NCBI GenBank assembly: GCA_027574665.1
Contig: CM050659.1
Span: forward strand, 21,801,001 to 21,865,000
Direction: 5' to 3'
From: Rhynochetos jubatus
Lineage: Eukaryota > Chordata > Aves > Eurypygiformes > Rhynochetidae
Length of the DNA: 64,000 nt
This document shows, in pieces, positions 47,601 through 61,412 of the stretch. Position numbers and translations under genes: made by a program. Positions within the stretch are counted from its first letter, which is position 1; each line of letters begins with the position of its first letter. The notes under the pieces are model-generated. The model was not told the DNA's origin and did not search any database. It saw only the letters and a program-made list of their open reading frames with translations.

Positions 47601-50600
47601 CACAGGAGAGCCGGTCATTACAACCTACTTCCTCTAGCCATGAATTTCCTGAAATCCAGCTGCACTGCTCTGCAATGACCTTTCCGTGAAAGGAACAACT
47701 CACACAGTAAAACGTTAAAGTGCATGAACACAAGTCCAGTCTGGGGGCAAACATGCCATGTAATGCCAGAGATCACCATAATCCCTCTTAAGGCCCCACA
47801 GCGAGCCCAGTCGTGTTAACCTCCCGCGTGCTACTGAACCCCGACACAGCACAGCAGCTTCGCCCTTGGTCTGCAGTTACCCTGGCAGACCATACGCTTC
47901 TTGTTAAATGTCTCACCAACAGTGTCACCGTGTAATTTCACGGACCCAAGCGCTAAACATAATCCTGCATGACGTCAGAAAACCTGTCTCTTCAGCTTTC
48001 ATTCTGACAAGAAATTCCACCGCCAGTTTTATATTTACCTTTATTGCTTTTCAAAAACGCCCTCGTCTCTCACCAGTGGCATTAGGTTGCTTTCTTCTCA
48101 GACACTGGTCATAATTTAGGTAGTGAAATTAATCACATACTTAAAAAAGGGGGGGAGGAGGGGGAAGAGAAGTGACTGTTCCTCCTCGTGTACAGCATTA
48201 TCAGTCTCTTGCCTACCAAAAAGCGTACTGGGGACTGCAGGGGCATTTTTCTGAAGTTCTTATGGGGTTTGTTTTTCAAAATTCTGTGGGGACAGCCAAC
48301 AAGAGGAGCACCAGAGTTGAGAAAGACACTTTCCCTTTTCTCTTAGGAGCTCACATCCAAATGCAAATTCCTCCCTTTTTTTGTGACTAAGCAAAAAGAA
48401 TTAGGCTTTCTTCTTTGCAATTGGCAGAAATCTCTCCTTGCAGATGTTCTGATGCACAGAGGATTGGGTGGGCACTTAAGAAATACATGTCTAAAGGAAA
48501 CTGTTCCCCCACAAGGTCAGTTGAGACAGTTGCCCTTGAGATTTTAGGATGGTAGCCCTTGAGATTTCAAGCGTGAGTCATCTCTGTTTTCATTTTCATT
48601 GTGTAACTACACAAGCTTCAGAGGAAGATGGTTTGAGTCACTAAAAACAAGAAGCGTATTTTAGTCTTTTGCACAATAACAGTATTTTCCAGTGAAAAAG
48701 CGACGCTGTCCTTAAGGAATGGAATTTTATTGTGGCCTTAATGCAGAATTTTAGCACAGTCTATTGCTTGGTTCAAGGGGAACCTATCCTACCTCTTCCG
48801 AGCCAAACACACCTAGGGTCATCTCTAGATGTCTATCATCCCTAGGTTCATGCCTCGAATTCCCAGATCAAGATTTACCTGAGACAGGACTTCATACCGC
48901 AACTTCCTGCTCACTTGAAACTTTTGGTGAGTGAACTTGCTTTATGCTACTTCCATGTGCCTTATGACAGAGGAATCTTCAGGGTGCCTTTCTTTTAATT
49001 ATTTGACAACTCGGGTGTTACTTGTCATAAGGAAGAGCTGGAGATACAGACTGGGGACGAGTTGCACATGGATAATAAAACTGAATGCAGTGTATACCAG
49101 TTTAGTCAGAGAAGGTGGGGGTTTCACCCATCAGCAAGACGGAGACTACTGGTGATGGCTTTTTCTACCAGGGAAGGCAGTCTTCCTGGCTTACTGTATC
49201 ATAACAGTCCTTTGATTTTATCTGCACTTCAAAGAGGCAGTGAGATGACCAGGCAAATGTCAGTGCATTTTCTCCTGCAAGGGCAAGCGCTGATTCAAGA
49301 TTTCAGATTTTACAGCTCTAAATCCTACTTTGTTCAATCTTCTGAGCAGTGTGACACCACCAAAACAGGCAAACAATGCAAAAGCAGTCCGAACATAAAT
49401 GTTCACATTAAGAGAGGAGGACAAGGTAGGAAGTACCACAATTCTTAGAGAAGTTTAAAAAAAAAAACCAAACTTCACCACCCCCCAGCACACATGCACA
49501 CCCATTTAGCATGCTTCTTATTTACAGACACCAGCACGCTTGTTGAAGGCGTCCAGTTTCAGGGGCAGGCAGTGTTTGATGTTCTCAGTCCAAAATATCC
49601 CAGTAGCTCTTGCAAAGAGCAGAGGACATCCGTACAGGACTGGGTCACGGTACCACGTGCTCACAGCCCGAGCACAGACAGCACAGAGCAAGCCAGCTCT
49701 GGCCAAGGAGGTGCGCAACCATGTCATCACGTGATGGTGCCTGTGCTAGTATGTCCAAGCCCTCAAAAAAACCTCCTAGCCCAGGACAGCTGTGCGCTAG
49801 CACAGCCACAGAGCTTCCTGACAGCAATTTCTTCAAGCCCTGCCAGCTCCGAAGACACTGAACAAGTGTGCGTGACTTTGCTGCAAACCACACAGCTAAA
49901 ACTCCAGCGGCTTGATGGTGTGACTTGATATTGAGGTAACTAGATCACCTTTGATATGGGTAAAGCAGGAGCCACGGTAGCAACCGCAGGAGTAACAAAC
50001 TGTTTGTACAGCATTAGACTAAACAGACAATAAAGTGGTCTTAGACTGAAGAAATTTTGAAGGAAGCATGAAGAGGAAACTGCTGTTGACCACTTTTTCA
50101 ACTTATTTTTAGGAACTTCTTTGCTCCGAAAAAGGGACAGAAAAATCTATAGTGTGACAGCAACAGCAATCCATGGTTAGTGATTAAAAAAAGGTATAAT
50201 TTAAGTTGTTAATAAATGTAGTGATACTGAAAAAGCTAACACTGTCAGAAAACATTTCCATGTTCAACTTGAAAAGCCACAGTCGCTACGGCAAGTCTGT
50301 CAGCATTCGGACTGATCAGTACAGTGATGGCAGGACAGAGTTCCCTGTTGGAAGGTTGTTGGGTTATTTAAGTGCCCACTCCCTACTCACTGTCAATCTT
50401 ATTGCTTACCAGCACGCAAAAACCCACGTCACTCTTAACCTTTAGCACAACTGCAATTCAAACGTTTCTAGGTAAGCAGGTCGATAATTCACAAAAAAAA
50501 TCTAAAAAGAAACAAATTGAATAGTGAAAATTCTAGGCATCTCTCAGGTTATAAACATATTTAAACCGGCCGTGCAATCCCACATTTTCCTGGATTGGTA

Positions 50601-53050
50601 ACACGAGCTTTGTCAGCTGTTTGTTGTCCATGGCATTTGTGCAATTGCAAAACACTGCCTGCTACTTGAAAACACAGGACGGGCTGTTGGTGTACTTTAC
50701 TTCAGGTCAGGGGATACCACTAGAAACTCCTTACATTATCATTCTCGAGTGCTGTATTTTCACCTAAACCCTACGTTCCGAGTGCCGTCAGATGTTTGAA
50801 TGATGCCAACATGCTGCCAAACACTGCGCCTGACAGAAAGTTTGAACTACTCTCGGTTGAAACACTGTGTGACATTAGACTGGATTCAATAGCCTCAACT
50901 TTAAAGCTTCAGCAACCCAGTATTCAAAGCTTACCTTTCCTAAAGATAAACCTACTTAATGCTATCCCAGTTACAGAAATATTTGTATTTTCAGCTTTCT
51001 AAGGAAAGGTAAACTTGTAAACTAAGAGGCAATATGTAACAGATGTATTCAATTGTTCTGTCTGTCTGAGGAGCCCCGATGAATTACCTTAGAGAAACAG
51101 CCAACAGGAACCTGATCCACTATGGCCTTTCAGAGAATAACATCAACCTCCCCTTTACATTTGCATCCAATGTCTGGGCCGAGCTTATGCCTCCGAAAGG
51201 TAGGACAAGTGTTAAAACAGTTGGTGTGGTCCTAAACCCTCATACTTCAGGTGTAAAGCAGTATCAGCATCCACACGAGCTATGTTTGTATCTTACTCTC
51301 ATGCGTATATTCCAGTAATTACGACCCAACTGAGTGCAAGTGACCCACACCTTGAGGTAACGCAGAGCGAGTTACCCCAAAGCCCTGCTCCTCCTTCCCA
51401 TCAGCCCTTCTGCCTCTGCGTGCTCAAATCGGTTCAGGCCGATTTGGTCCAGGTTAGGTGAGGATTAGTGTCCACACCACACTAAGTTTTTAAGTGGGTG
51501 TAGGTTATGCCTGAATAACTGCACTAGTTTTACACTGGGGAATGGGGGGAAAAAGACTACGAGGCTGGTTACCAACTGATCTTTTCCATTAAGTAACATG
51601 ATCTGGAAAGTCTTACACTTTCTTCTGACCATTCTGTGTACGCAACTGTAATTCATCAAACCATCTTTGAGCACTCAACCTGAACTCAGCTCGAGGCTAG
51701 ATCCAGTTTTTATTTCAGCTATGTTAGACCAAAACCGCCAGTCTGTTCAGCCTGCCTTCTTTTTCAGCTGAGTTTTATGGAACTCTAAAGTACACTGTAT
51801 CGGTATTGCTATTTAAAGGTGTGCAAGAAAACTACTCCTGAAAGAACAAGCTTCAGTGAAATACTGAAATAGCTATACAGCTTCTGTCCTGTGAACGTGA
51901 ACAGCAAGGACAAGGTATGACCCCTGAACAAGCCAGACCGAGTACTGGCAATCCCAGAATAGCAAAAAGGAGCATCCTCACACAAGCAGGATGCACTCCA
52001 TGGTTTTCTAAGGCATAATCTTGCCCTGATCCCTGTTCCAACTCCCACCTTCTCACCCTGCTTTTTACTGAGGAACAGCAGGCTTAGTTTCAGCTTCCAG
52101 TTGTTCCTCTTCCCTGTGGTGACACATGCCATAATGAAAGCATTTTTGACCAAGTTGTTTGAACAGAGGAGCCCACACAAATGCAAAACTATTTGCATGC
52201 TTATGAAATAAACGTAGAATCCATTTTCATAATGAAAATTACACACACCTATCTAACAAAGGCACAAACCCAAGGCTATCTTAGATTCGGTATTAATATA
52301 CTGCATCAATACACAGCGTGAATCAGCTGTACATACAGCTGTCTTCATGGAAAGTAACGTGCAAATTAATGGGCTACTGCAAGCAGAGAGAAACTACCCC
52401 ATCCTCACTTCCTACTTCTGCTTCCTACTTGCTTCTTTTTCATTTTTCCTTTCTACTGCTGTATCACTTTGCTGTCACTGGCTGCAGATTTAGTCTCCAC
52501 TCTCCTATGTAACACTCAAAGCTATGGGAAATACTGTTGTAAAACTACACCTTACCCACATAGCATTGTGATTCTATTAGTATGTATGTTTTCACTGTGG
52601 AAAAAACCCCAAAACAAACCCCAAACCTGCCATACTAAGAACAGAAAAGTGGTCAGAGGGGTTTGTACTTAAAGCAGATTTTAAGATATAACGCAACTTG
52701 AGCAAATTACGTTATTGAATTGACATAAACACAGTGTAACGGAGACCTCAACAGCAAAGTGAAAACAGTGCACCGAGCCTGCTGGTTCTCTACCAGAGCC
52801 TGCAAGTGTAGGTTCATGGCAGCTAGCTCAAGGCGAAGCTGGACTGTGGCGATCCCACTCTCGCTGTTCCCTTGGGCTGCACATTTTGCAGGCAGCCAGC
52901 TGTACCCAACCTTTAAGTGGAGCCCGTTGTCGGAGGTAGCTCCCTACTCAGTCACTCCAGTGCCAGTGCAAGGGAGGAAGTGGTAACCTCAGTGTAGCTC
53001 ATCTGACACAGAATTACTTGCACTTTTACACTGTAGCTTTGCCAAAAGCT

Positions 53051-53085
53051 TAAGCAAGCATAAACAAGCATAAACAAGCATAAAA
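53051..53085 (+). repeat. 10-bp tandem repeat, about 3.5 copies
   Basis: TAAGCAAGCA, then TAAACAAGCA twice and a partial TAAAA copy. A minor simple repeat. Confidence 0.93.
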
Positions 53086-53191
53086 CAGAACTGCTGCTGA
53101 AAGTAGTAGCCTCCACCCATGTTTTGCTGTCCCAGTGTGTCCCCTCCCTTTTGCCAGGAGCCAGCGAGCGAGCGCTGGCTGCAGCTTTTAC

Positions 53192-53215
53192 AAGTGTCTT
53201 TTTTACAAGACACTT
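53192..53215 (+). repeat. Inverted repeat, 9-bp arms
   Basis: AAGTGTCTT (53,192-53,200) and AAGACACTT (53,207-53,215) around a six-base loop. A third, direct copy AAGTGTCTCCTT follows at about 53,220. A separate small inverted repeat, CCAGCG...CGCTGG, lies at 53,161-53,178. Confidence 0.9.
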
Positions 53216-56200
53216 TTCCAAGTGTCTCCTTGGAAGGGTGGCATTGCAAAGAAAGCAACCAGAAGAGTGATAACTACCCTACTTTTATCTTTATTAAAAT
53301 AAAAAAAAATATCCCAAATCCCATCCCCAAACACTGCAATGACTTATTAAAATTTTATTACAGATTCTATATATTTCAAAATACTTTAGTATGCATAATT
53401 TAGTATTAACTGAAGGCCAGGAGTTGCTAATCTTCCTAAGCCAGGGTGGCTGTACGGTACAGGAAACAGCAGCTGACTATGGTGTTGACAATTAAAGCTA
53501 CAAAGCAAATGCCCTCATTCATAAATTCTGGGGTTTTTGCTAGGAGCCAACATTCGGCCTGCAGCGATAAGCAGTTTCCAGCTCCTCAGACCTAACCAGC
53601 ACATCTGAAGTGGTGGTATTTTGCGGGCTGCTCAACTCCTCTAGCTTCCAAGACGAAGCATTTGTTGAGAATGACTCACTGTGTATTCTACTTACGGACT
53701 TCAGGTAAACTGAACCTAATAAGATTTTCAAAAGTTACTGCACGTGTAACTACTAGAGAGGAAATAACGACGTACCTGACAGATTGCTTAGGCAACGTGA
53801 AGTGTTTCAGTGAACCTCACCAGTGACATCAACGTGCTATTTTATTTCCAGCAAGATACTTGCATCCTCTTAGCAGCAAGTATCCCAAGAGGCTCCTTGT
53901 GATCTTACCACTGGCTCCACTCCACCCTAGACTCCACAGGACACAGATGGCAGCGCTCATTTGAATGTGGGAATTTCATTCAGCTGCATGTGCCACCTCC
54001 CCATAAATACGTGCAGAACTGAACCGCAACACCGCGTAACATCAGATCAAACGTTCCATAGTACCAGCTCATGTGTGGCCTCAGCCTACAGGCAGCGAGT
54101 GCTCTTTGTATTTCGCCCAGTGTGAGAAACAGTGCAGAGCATTACAGAAATACCCGTTATTTGCAGTCCAATGTTTCTCTAAACACAGCTTTCTTAGTAA
54201 ACTTTTTGGTTCAAGTTGTACAGGTGTAGCGTACAGAAACGCACAGAATTTACAAAATAGTAGCTTATTTAAGATATCAAATCAGACTTGCAGACAGGTG
54301 AGCAATCATTACATGGACACCAAAATAGTTATTTTTATTTTGGGAGAGTTTTTATTTTAGCAAGTACTGTTGAAGCTTGCTACCGACCAGAGTAAGCTGG
54401 ATGTAGACTGAGCAGCTCAGTGGCTCTGTTTCCAGAAACACAGCAGACCTTTAGCTTTCTCTTTAAAAGAGCAGCCAGAGGTTGACTTTAGGTTCAGGTT
54501 CATTGGATATTGGATATATCCAGTACAGTGTTTCTGCCTGTAAAAACATTTGTGCAGCTGAGGGACAGTAAGAAAGATGCACTTGCACTCAGACTGTCAA
54601 AGAAACCCCAACCCAGGTGTTACGTCTGTTCTTACTGTGACACGTAACAAGATTTTCTGGCAGCCGTGGAAGAGGAGCCTTAGGGCACACGTGTGCTCTG
54701 CAGAAACCATTTATTTGTTTTATATTTCTTTTCCAAGAAACTGAATTGGGAAATACAAAACAAACACGCTTATAACAACTACTGACACCAAACAGAATTT
54801 CTCTCTGCGGCATCACATACTTAACGTTACAATTTACACTAATGTTTTTCTACTCCTACGAGCATGATTTGTGCAAACAAGGCTCTTGAGAAAGCTTATG
54901 GGTCACTTACCAAGAAGGACGGTTATTCAATTATTTTATGAGCTTCTCTCCATTTCTGAGAAGGGAACTGAGTAGATGTAGCAGTTACAGAAGTGCAAAG
55001 GGTCTGGTGGGCAGAAGCATGGCTGAAAATACGACGATTTGGGAATGGGAGGAAATATGTTAAGAAATAAGCAACAGCTCTTGCCTGCTTGACATTTGGT
55101 TTGAGTTGCATTGTTTACGGGTCAACAATTTCAGCATGGAAATGAAGGTGTTTTGGAGTGCTCAGCCCCCGATGAGCCCAACCGCAGAAGCCCAGCGATG
55201 CCAAGCCGCACTCTGGGGCACAGACAGCACTGTTCACAGGGTCCGGCCTTGCACGCATGCTGTGCTTGGGGACAGCCATGGAGGAACAATATTCAGTAAG
55301 AATCTTAGCTAAGGGGACTATTACTACCCAAGCTACGTGTCTAAAGTTACCCAGGAAGCACAGAAACACGTAGTTTTATAAACTACAGGCATCTAACTGC
55401 AGGAACTCTGGTTGAAACAGAGCAACTGCACACACAGAGGAAAATCTTGGTTAACACACAGTTCAGGACGCACGCCTTGTACCTTATAATGGGCAGAACA
55501 GTGGTTTAGGAAAAACCAAGAGCCGCCCTTTCATGTTCCGCAAATCTACTGCTGTGTCTACTACAATGCAAGTCATGTTTATTAAGCGTTAGTTAAATTC
55601 ACAGTGCTAGAGAGTTAGGTAAAGCACCTAGCTAAGTAGAACAAGGATCGGAGTACACTGCACTAATACTATTTTCCTTTAAAATGGGTTGCACAGTATC
55701 CTAATATAGCTAAAACCAAAAAAAAGGTCTGTTCTACAGATCTAACGTAATTCTGCAAAGCATAACCATTACCTAGAAGAAAGATTGTTTACGTTGGCCA
55801 TGCTTATACTAGAACAAAAGCCCAGTGAAGTAGGTTAAACATGGAATTAACATGTATTTTAAAAACAAATTATACATTTATAATACATTTAAACAACTTT
55901 TTAAAGAAATCATCTTAACACAAGCATTTCTTTAACTGTCTTGGTACGACTCACTCACAGTCCTATTTTCTATCGTAAGAAGAGCTAAAACAGCATACCA
56001 CTTCAGAGTTACTGAAATAATGAAAGTCTCTGTGATGAGTATAAATTTTAGAACTAGAAGTACTGGAATGTAATGTCCTATTTTAAGTCTGTCCTTGTCA
56101 TGTCAACTTGTTTCTAATTTCACAGGCTTTCAAACATACCTAGATTTTCTTTTAATTGATATATGCATTAATATTCTGCCATTATACACCTGTGCTATAA

Positions 56201-56570
56201 AACATTCCTCATTACCCAGTGTAGGGAAATACAGGCATTTGCTCTACACACTAATAAAAGTGCTGAGTAAAAGTACGTTACTCTAAAGTAAAGCAGACGG
56301 ACATGCAGTTGTTCTGCTCTGGTTTTTGGCACTTACCAGCTGCTATTGACAGACCAATTAATTTATAATAAGAATTAAAAAGAAATACAAATCCATTACC
56401 TAACAACCAAGTTACAAGTATGCCTTTTAGAAAAAAATGCTCAACTGATGAAGCAGGAACATACTCTAGGAAGTCAACAGCCACATCAACATACATTGAA
56501 GGAAATCCCAGTTCATTAGTTTCATCCTCACCGAACAACTGTGGTGCTCAGGTATCACAGATATAAGAGC

Positions 56571-56623
56571 CTTGGATTTAAAGTGATAATCGAGGATCCA
56601 CCTTGGATCACTTTAAATCCAAG
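56571..56623 (+). repeat. Perfect inverted repeat, 17-bp arms (hairpin 1 of 3)
   Basis: The left arm CTTGGATTTAAAGTGAT (56,571-56,587) is the exact reverse complement of the right arm at 56,607-56,623, with a 19-base loop. It is the longest perfect stem I noticed in the window and the first of three consecutive hairpins. Confidence 0.96.
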
Positions 56624-56653
56624 ACACTTAAAGCTGTGGTAATTGGTGGATCA

Positions 56654-56690
56654 CTTTATCTCTACCTTGGAGATAAAGCCACCTCACTTG
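56654..56690 (+). repeat. Two further hairpins adjoining the 17-bp one
   Basis: CTTTATCTC (56,654-56,662) pairs with GAGATAAAG (56,670-56,678) around a seven-base loop. Directly after it ACCTC and GAGGT at about 56,681-56,695 form a short stem. The second hairpin reuses the GGATCACTTTA motif of hairpin 1. Confidence 0.85.
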
Positions 56691-59600
56691 GAGGTCCAGG
56701 GAACTTCCAGCTGCACACTATCCATCGACTTGGCATTAACTGTACTACAAAAACATGCAAAATTTAAATACAGAAAAGCGAGGTATTTTTCTCAATATCT
56801 AGGATTCCTTACAAAACACTTCACTGAGGTGAAAAGCACTCTGATTTCATTGGAAAGCCCAAGTGCTTACCTCTACCTGAAGCAAAGAAAAGGGGACAAT
56901 TCCTCACGCCCTCCACATCACACAGCTATTAACCCAAAAGCAAAGCAAATAAAACGCGTGCTGGCTTTCGATACAGTAGCATCAGCTCCAACCCCACTTC
57001 CCGCATAAGCGACTCGCATACACAAACTTCAAATATCATCCATCTCTCAGACTGACATTCTGGCAACATGTTGGCTAAAGGAAAACATTTCCCACCGTCC
57101 CAGCCCTGTGCCCACAGCCACCTTTCCTTACTTGTTCTGCTCCTCCCTTTCCCAAGGCTGCCTGTGCTATTTATTTCCTTACTGAAAAATGGTTCGATGT
57201 GCCTTCTGAGCTTTCTACTATATTTGGGATCATCTGAAAATGTAAAATAACTCTCCAGCCAGTTGCACCCACACACCTCGCTCACGCACACTCCTCATAC
57301 CTAATCTCTGCAGAAGATCGAGTTTAGTCCCGACCCGAAAGCTTCCACGAGCTGTGGCAGCACAGGCCAGAAGCTGCACGGTAACCTGAATAGTAGAAAG
57401 GTTTCCTATCTAGGGCAGCAACAGCAGCATTAGGAATTTCCACTCCCACCACTCATTCCTAACCTCTGCATCATGCCCTTGGTCAGGTAAATAATGCTGT
57501 GCACATCTGGCACACGATAAAGCCCTCTCTAGATTGCAAGCACTCTTCCCATGAAGCATTAGGTAGGAACTGATAGCCCCAGGAAGTGGGGCAGGGAAAG
57601 CAGATCTGCTGCAGTTTATTTAAGTTCTGACCAATTATTTCTGTGGCTCTTGGCCAAGCGGCTCAATGTGCATCACACTAGGTACCTACTGCAGAAAGGA
57701 AAACTGAAACCGCGTCTCCCAAGCGATTCTGGCAGCTGGCCAGGGCCTTCCTCTTCACAAGCCCAAGCGTTACTCCATCAGCATCTCTCGGTTCCCTCCC
57801 CTTCGTATGAAACGAGTGGAGGCTCCTCGCAGTCCCAGCATACCCGGGATTAAGGTGAGGCTCCCGCACCACAAACAGCAATGTGCGAGCAGGGCCTTGG
57901 CGCCGGCAGGCTTCACGTCCACCACAGATCATTACAGGAACCCGTCACGCCACTTCCAGTCCGTGTTCTACTTTCAGCATGACACGAGTTACTCCGAGCG
58001 AGTGGCCACAGAAGAAATAACTAGTGCTGCGTTCAGCTTTCGTTTGTACATGCCTGTCTACCGAGATCAAGGTTTTGAGGAAACGTCAAATTACTAAGAG
58101 TATCAGCAGATTAAGGAGAATCTTAATTTCCCTTCCTTAACCCCAACCAAAAAAGCAATAGCAAAGCACTAATAACTCCTATCCACTGTACAGCACTGCT
58201 TGAGTAGCAGAGGCAAAATACTCTCTTAAGCGTTCCCTTGGGCCCCTCTGTACAGGTAACCTATTCCACCTTCCAAATGGAAGTGTGACAGAGAGCGATC
58301 CCACTTACAGGGAGAAGAGGAGGTAACTTTGAAACGACAAACACCAAAGCAGTCACTCTCTAGCTGCCACCAGATGCAGGGAAATCAAACAGCGTTGCCA
58401 ACTTCGGAGAGGTGCCTTCCATAAAAAGGGTGGAAGACATGATACCCCCTGACCAATGATCCAGTATGTGAACAAATGGAACAAAACCGTAAATTGTGTT
58501 TCTCTGGAAATGGCTTCCCTCCTTCCATGAAAACTCCTTCTCTCCTGAGGAAAATATCCTGAAGCACAGTGACCACATGCTTAATTGTACATACAATTAA
58601 GATTTCCCTTAATTATTAACTCCAACTCTTTTGTCTTTATTAAGAACAGTATTCTTATAAACACGCACTCATTCGTCACGTTAACTGCCTACCTCTATTA
58701 ATCATTAACTTCAATAGATTTTGCATGTTTACTTGGCTCAGGCCACTGTTGAATATTTCAGTTGAGCATCAACTTCATTGAAAGCAGCGTAATAGGGTGC
58801 ATCTATTTTCCCAGGTATGGACCTTAACGTTACCTGGAATACACCGGGATCTAACGCCTTGCTTTTGTGCTTTGTTCAGGAGTGGTTTCTCCAGCTTTAT
58901 AGAAGGGTTGAAGCACACTCCTCGCGTTAGAAGGTGTCATCCACCAAACACCGGGTATTTATTACGCTGAAATGTTATAGCTGCTGATAAGTGTTAGATT
59001 ACTCACTCAGCAACGGGCATCCCTGTCGCTTGCTCGCGCTGTATGTTACAGGGAGTGTTAAAGATAATACACGAGTAAAGTTTGCATGAGATGCAAATAC
59101 GGAATAACGAATGCACCATGAAAACAGCACCACAGCGGGGTTCGGGGGGTGTCTTCTCTCTTTCAGGTTTCCACAACAGTAGTTGAAAGCAACCATGAAG
59201 GACTGGCAAACACAAACAAATGAGAAGGAAGCTAAAAATACATTCAATATTTTCTAAAGTTATTTTTATGTGGAAATATTTAAGGCTTCTGTACAACTGT
59301 ATTAAAACACAGTTTGCATCCATACATGAAGAGCAGAAGAAAAAACATGAAATCAAGCAATCTTTCCAACACTGTGGAACACTGCTAATTATGTCTCTTG
59401 TTGGGGGAAAGACTGGTTTGGAGATTTATTTGTTTAAAATATAAGATTTTCACATCTTAAGGAAAAAAAATCCCTGTCTTTAATTATTGCCGCTGAGATG
59501 ATAAAACTGAAAGATCAAAAAGTAAGATTTTAAAAAGATGTGATATGTTTCTAACTTCTACTTGTAGCTTTATTGGCTAATTTTTGCACTTCAAATTGGC

Positions 59601-60249
59601 CAGGCTATAAACACAAGTTTGTCTACAGCATTAAATAACAAAGCATGTCACATTTGTATTCTCATGCTGCAACAATCCCAGATGAAAAGAGCAACAAAGG
59701 ACAGACAGATACTATCTTTCACCTGACAATCATCTTTTACAACCATCAGGAACTACAGCTGTCCGTTTACTTGACGTGAAACGATCCTCAATTTACACCA
59801 AACATCTGTAACCTCCATCTATATTTACTGAGCATCCCCATTGGAGGAAAAAAAGAATCAACTATGAAACAGTTATACTCGCAAAAGGGGTTATAGTACA
59901 AACTAGTTGCAAAGCTGCTAGAGTTGGGTACGACAGGTAAGCGGGGGTCTGCAGGGCCCACTGTGCGTGGCCGGGAAGCGTCCGCGCTCCTCCTGGGGCA
60001 GGGCTGGCATGCGGCACTGACACCTGCTCTGCAAATAAGCTTCAAAAACCCAGAAAGCATACAAAGATATTTCAGAGCATCACAGAGGGAAACGTGTCTC
60101 AGGGGAACAGGATAGCAGATACTCCAGCGCTCTCCTGCTCTACTCTGACAGGTGCTCTTCTGACGTGAAATAGAAAAACATGCCCTGAGCGTAGCGATGA
60201 ATCACACTTCCCTGGGTTTCTGCGTGTGCTACATCAGCATCAGACCATA

Positions 60250-61410
60250 TCCTGAGCCCAACCTCCTTCTCTGCATCTAGGAGGGGGCGGGGGGCTCCGA
60301 GGGAGGAGACGGCACTGTTGATGCGCTGGGCAGGCCCACGCAAGGCGCTGGGCGCCCAGGGAAGCGCAGCTCGGCGGGCAGGGCCGCTGCTGGCGGCTGG
60401 GCAAGGGGCAGAGGAGCCGGCCACGGCCAGCAGCGCTTGGCCAAAGGGCTGGGAGAACGATGGGAAACAACGGGAGCGGCGCTGCCCCGAAGCCAGCTCA
60501 CGGGGCGGGAGCTCGGGGAAGATGCTCCGGGGCGCAGCGTTACGGCAGAGACCCGGCGCCCCCGGGTAACCGGCCCGGCCCCCCCACTCCGCACGCCCAG
60601 GCAGCCCTTCCCGTACCCGCCACCTGCTCCCGGCCAGGGGCCGGGGCCAGCTCCCGCCCGGGGCCTACCGCGCCCCCCGGCCCGGCCCGGGCCCCCGGGA
60701 GCCGTGCCCGCGGCAGCCGTGCCCGCGGCTCGGGGGAGGCTGGGAGGAACCTGACCCCACGTAACCCCCCGCTCCTTCCCTCAGCTGACCCGGCTGCCTC
60801 CGCCCAGGCGGGCAGCAGCCGCCGTCCCACCCCCGGCGGGGGCGGAGGGGAGCGCCGGTCCCGCTCCCTCCCCCGTGCGCGGGGCGACCCTCCCGCCCCC
60901 TCGCCTCGTCCCAGGTGCTGCCGAGGGGCAACGAGGGGACCGGACCGGGACCGCACCTGCCCCGTCCCGCCCCCTCGGGCCCCTCCGGGCTCGACCCGGC
61001 CGTTCCGTTCCGCTGCGGGGAGCCCGCAACACACCCCGCAACTCACCCCGCCTGGTCCCGGCGCTGCCGGCGGAGAACAGGGCCCGCGGCGGCACCGGCC
61101 GGTAAAATGGCTGAGGCGCGGGGGGCGGGGCGAGCCCCCGCGCTGCCACCGCCCCATCCTCCCGCCGCCGTCTCGTGACGCGCCGCGGCGGAGGAAGGGG
61201 GGGCGGGCCCGGGCCGCGTGGGTCCCCCGGGCCGTGATGCTCAGCCGGGCCGGGGACGTGGCGAGGTGTCGCCTCTCCCCAGGGGCTCTGCGGGATGGGG
61301 CAGGAGGGGGCGGCACGGAGGGGGGCTGCAAACGGCACGTGGCAGACCGTGACACTGCTGCGCCGGACCGCTCCGTGCGGTGGCTTTCCCGGGAAATCCG
61401 CCCGCCCGGC
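60250..61410 (-). promoter_or_regulatory. ACSL4: CpG island, probable ACSL4 promoter
   Basis: About 1.1 kb of very GC- and CpG-rich DNA, peaking at 60,550-61,250, with no TATA box. It lies upstream of ACSL4 on its strand, as expected if the gene has a long 5'-UTR intron. A YY1-like element (AAAATGGCTGAGG on +) is at about 61,104-61,116. The island could also serve a divergent plus-strand gene; in mammals the next gene on that side is TMEM164, but I see no coding exon of it here. Open frames of 271 and 373 codons are composition artefacts. Confidence 0.65.
61047..61110 (-). other. ACSL4: Candidate non-coding exon 1 of ACSL4
   Basis: On the minus strand a near-consensus donor GGCGGG|GTGAGT places the exon end at 61,047. 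A plausible start lies near the YY1-like GCCATTTT element at about 61,110. The 5' limit is a guess. Pairing with the acceptor at 41,064 would give a 20-kb intron. Confidence 0.4.
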
Positions 61411-61412
61411 TC

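Larger units (their letters stand above)
41064..61046 (-). other. ACSL4: ACSL4 5'-UTR intron (about 20 kb)
   Basis: The stretch between the acceptor before coding exon 1 and the CpG island. The mammalian gene also has a long intron separating non-coding 5' exons from the first coding exon. I see no coding gene in it. It contains simple repeats (CA run at 43,634-43,650, TA run near 44,322-44,336), the 10-bp tandem at 53,051-53,085 and several hairpins listed separately. Additional non-coding 5' exons may lie here but cannot be placed by eye. Confidence 0.6.
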
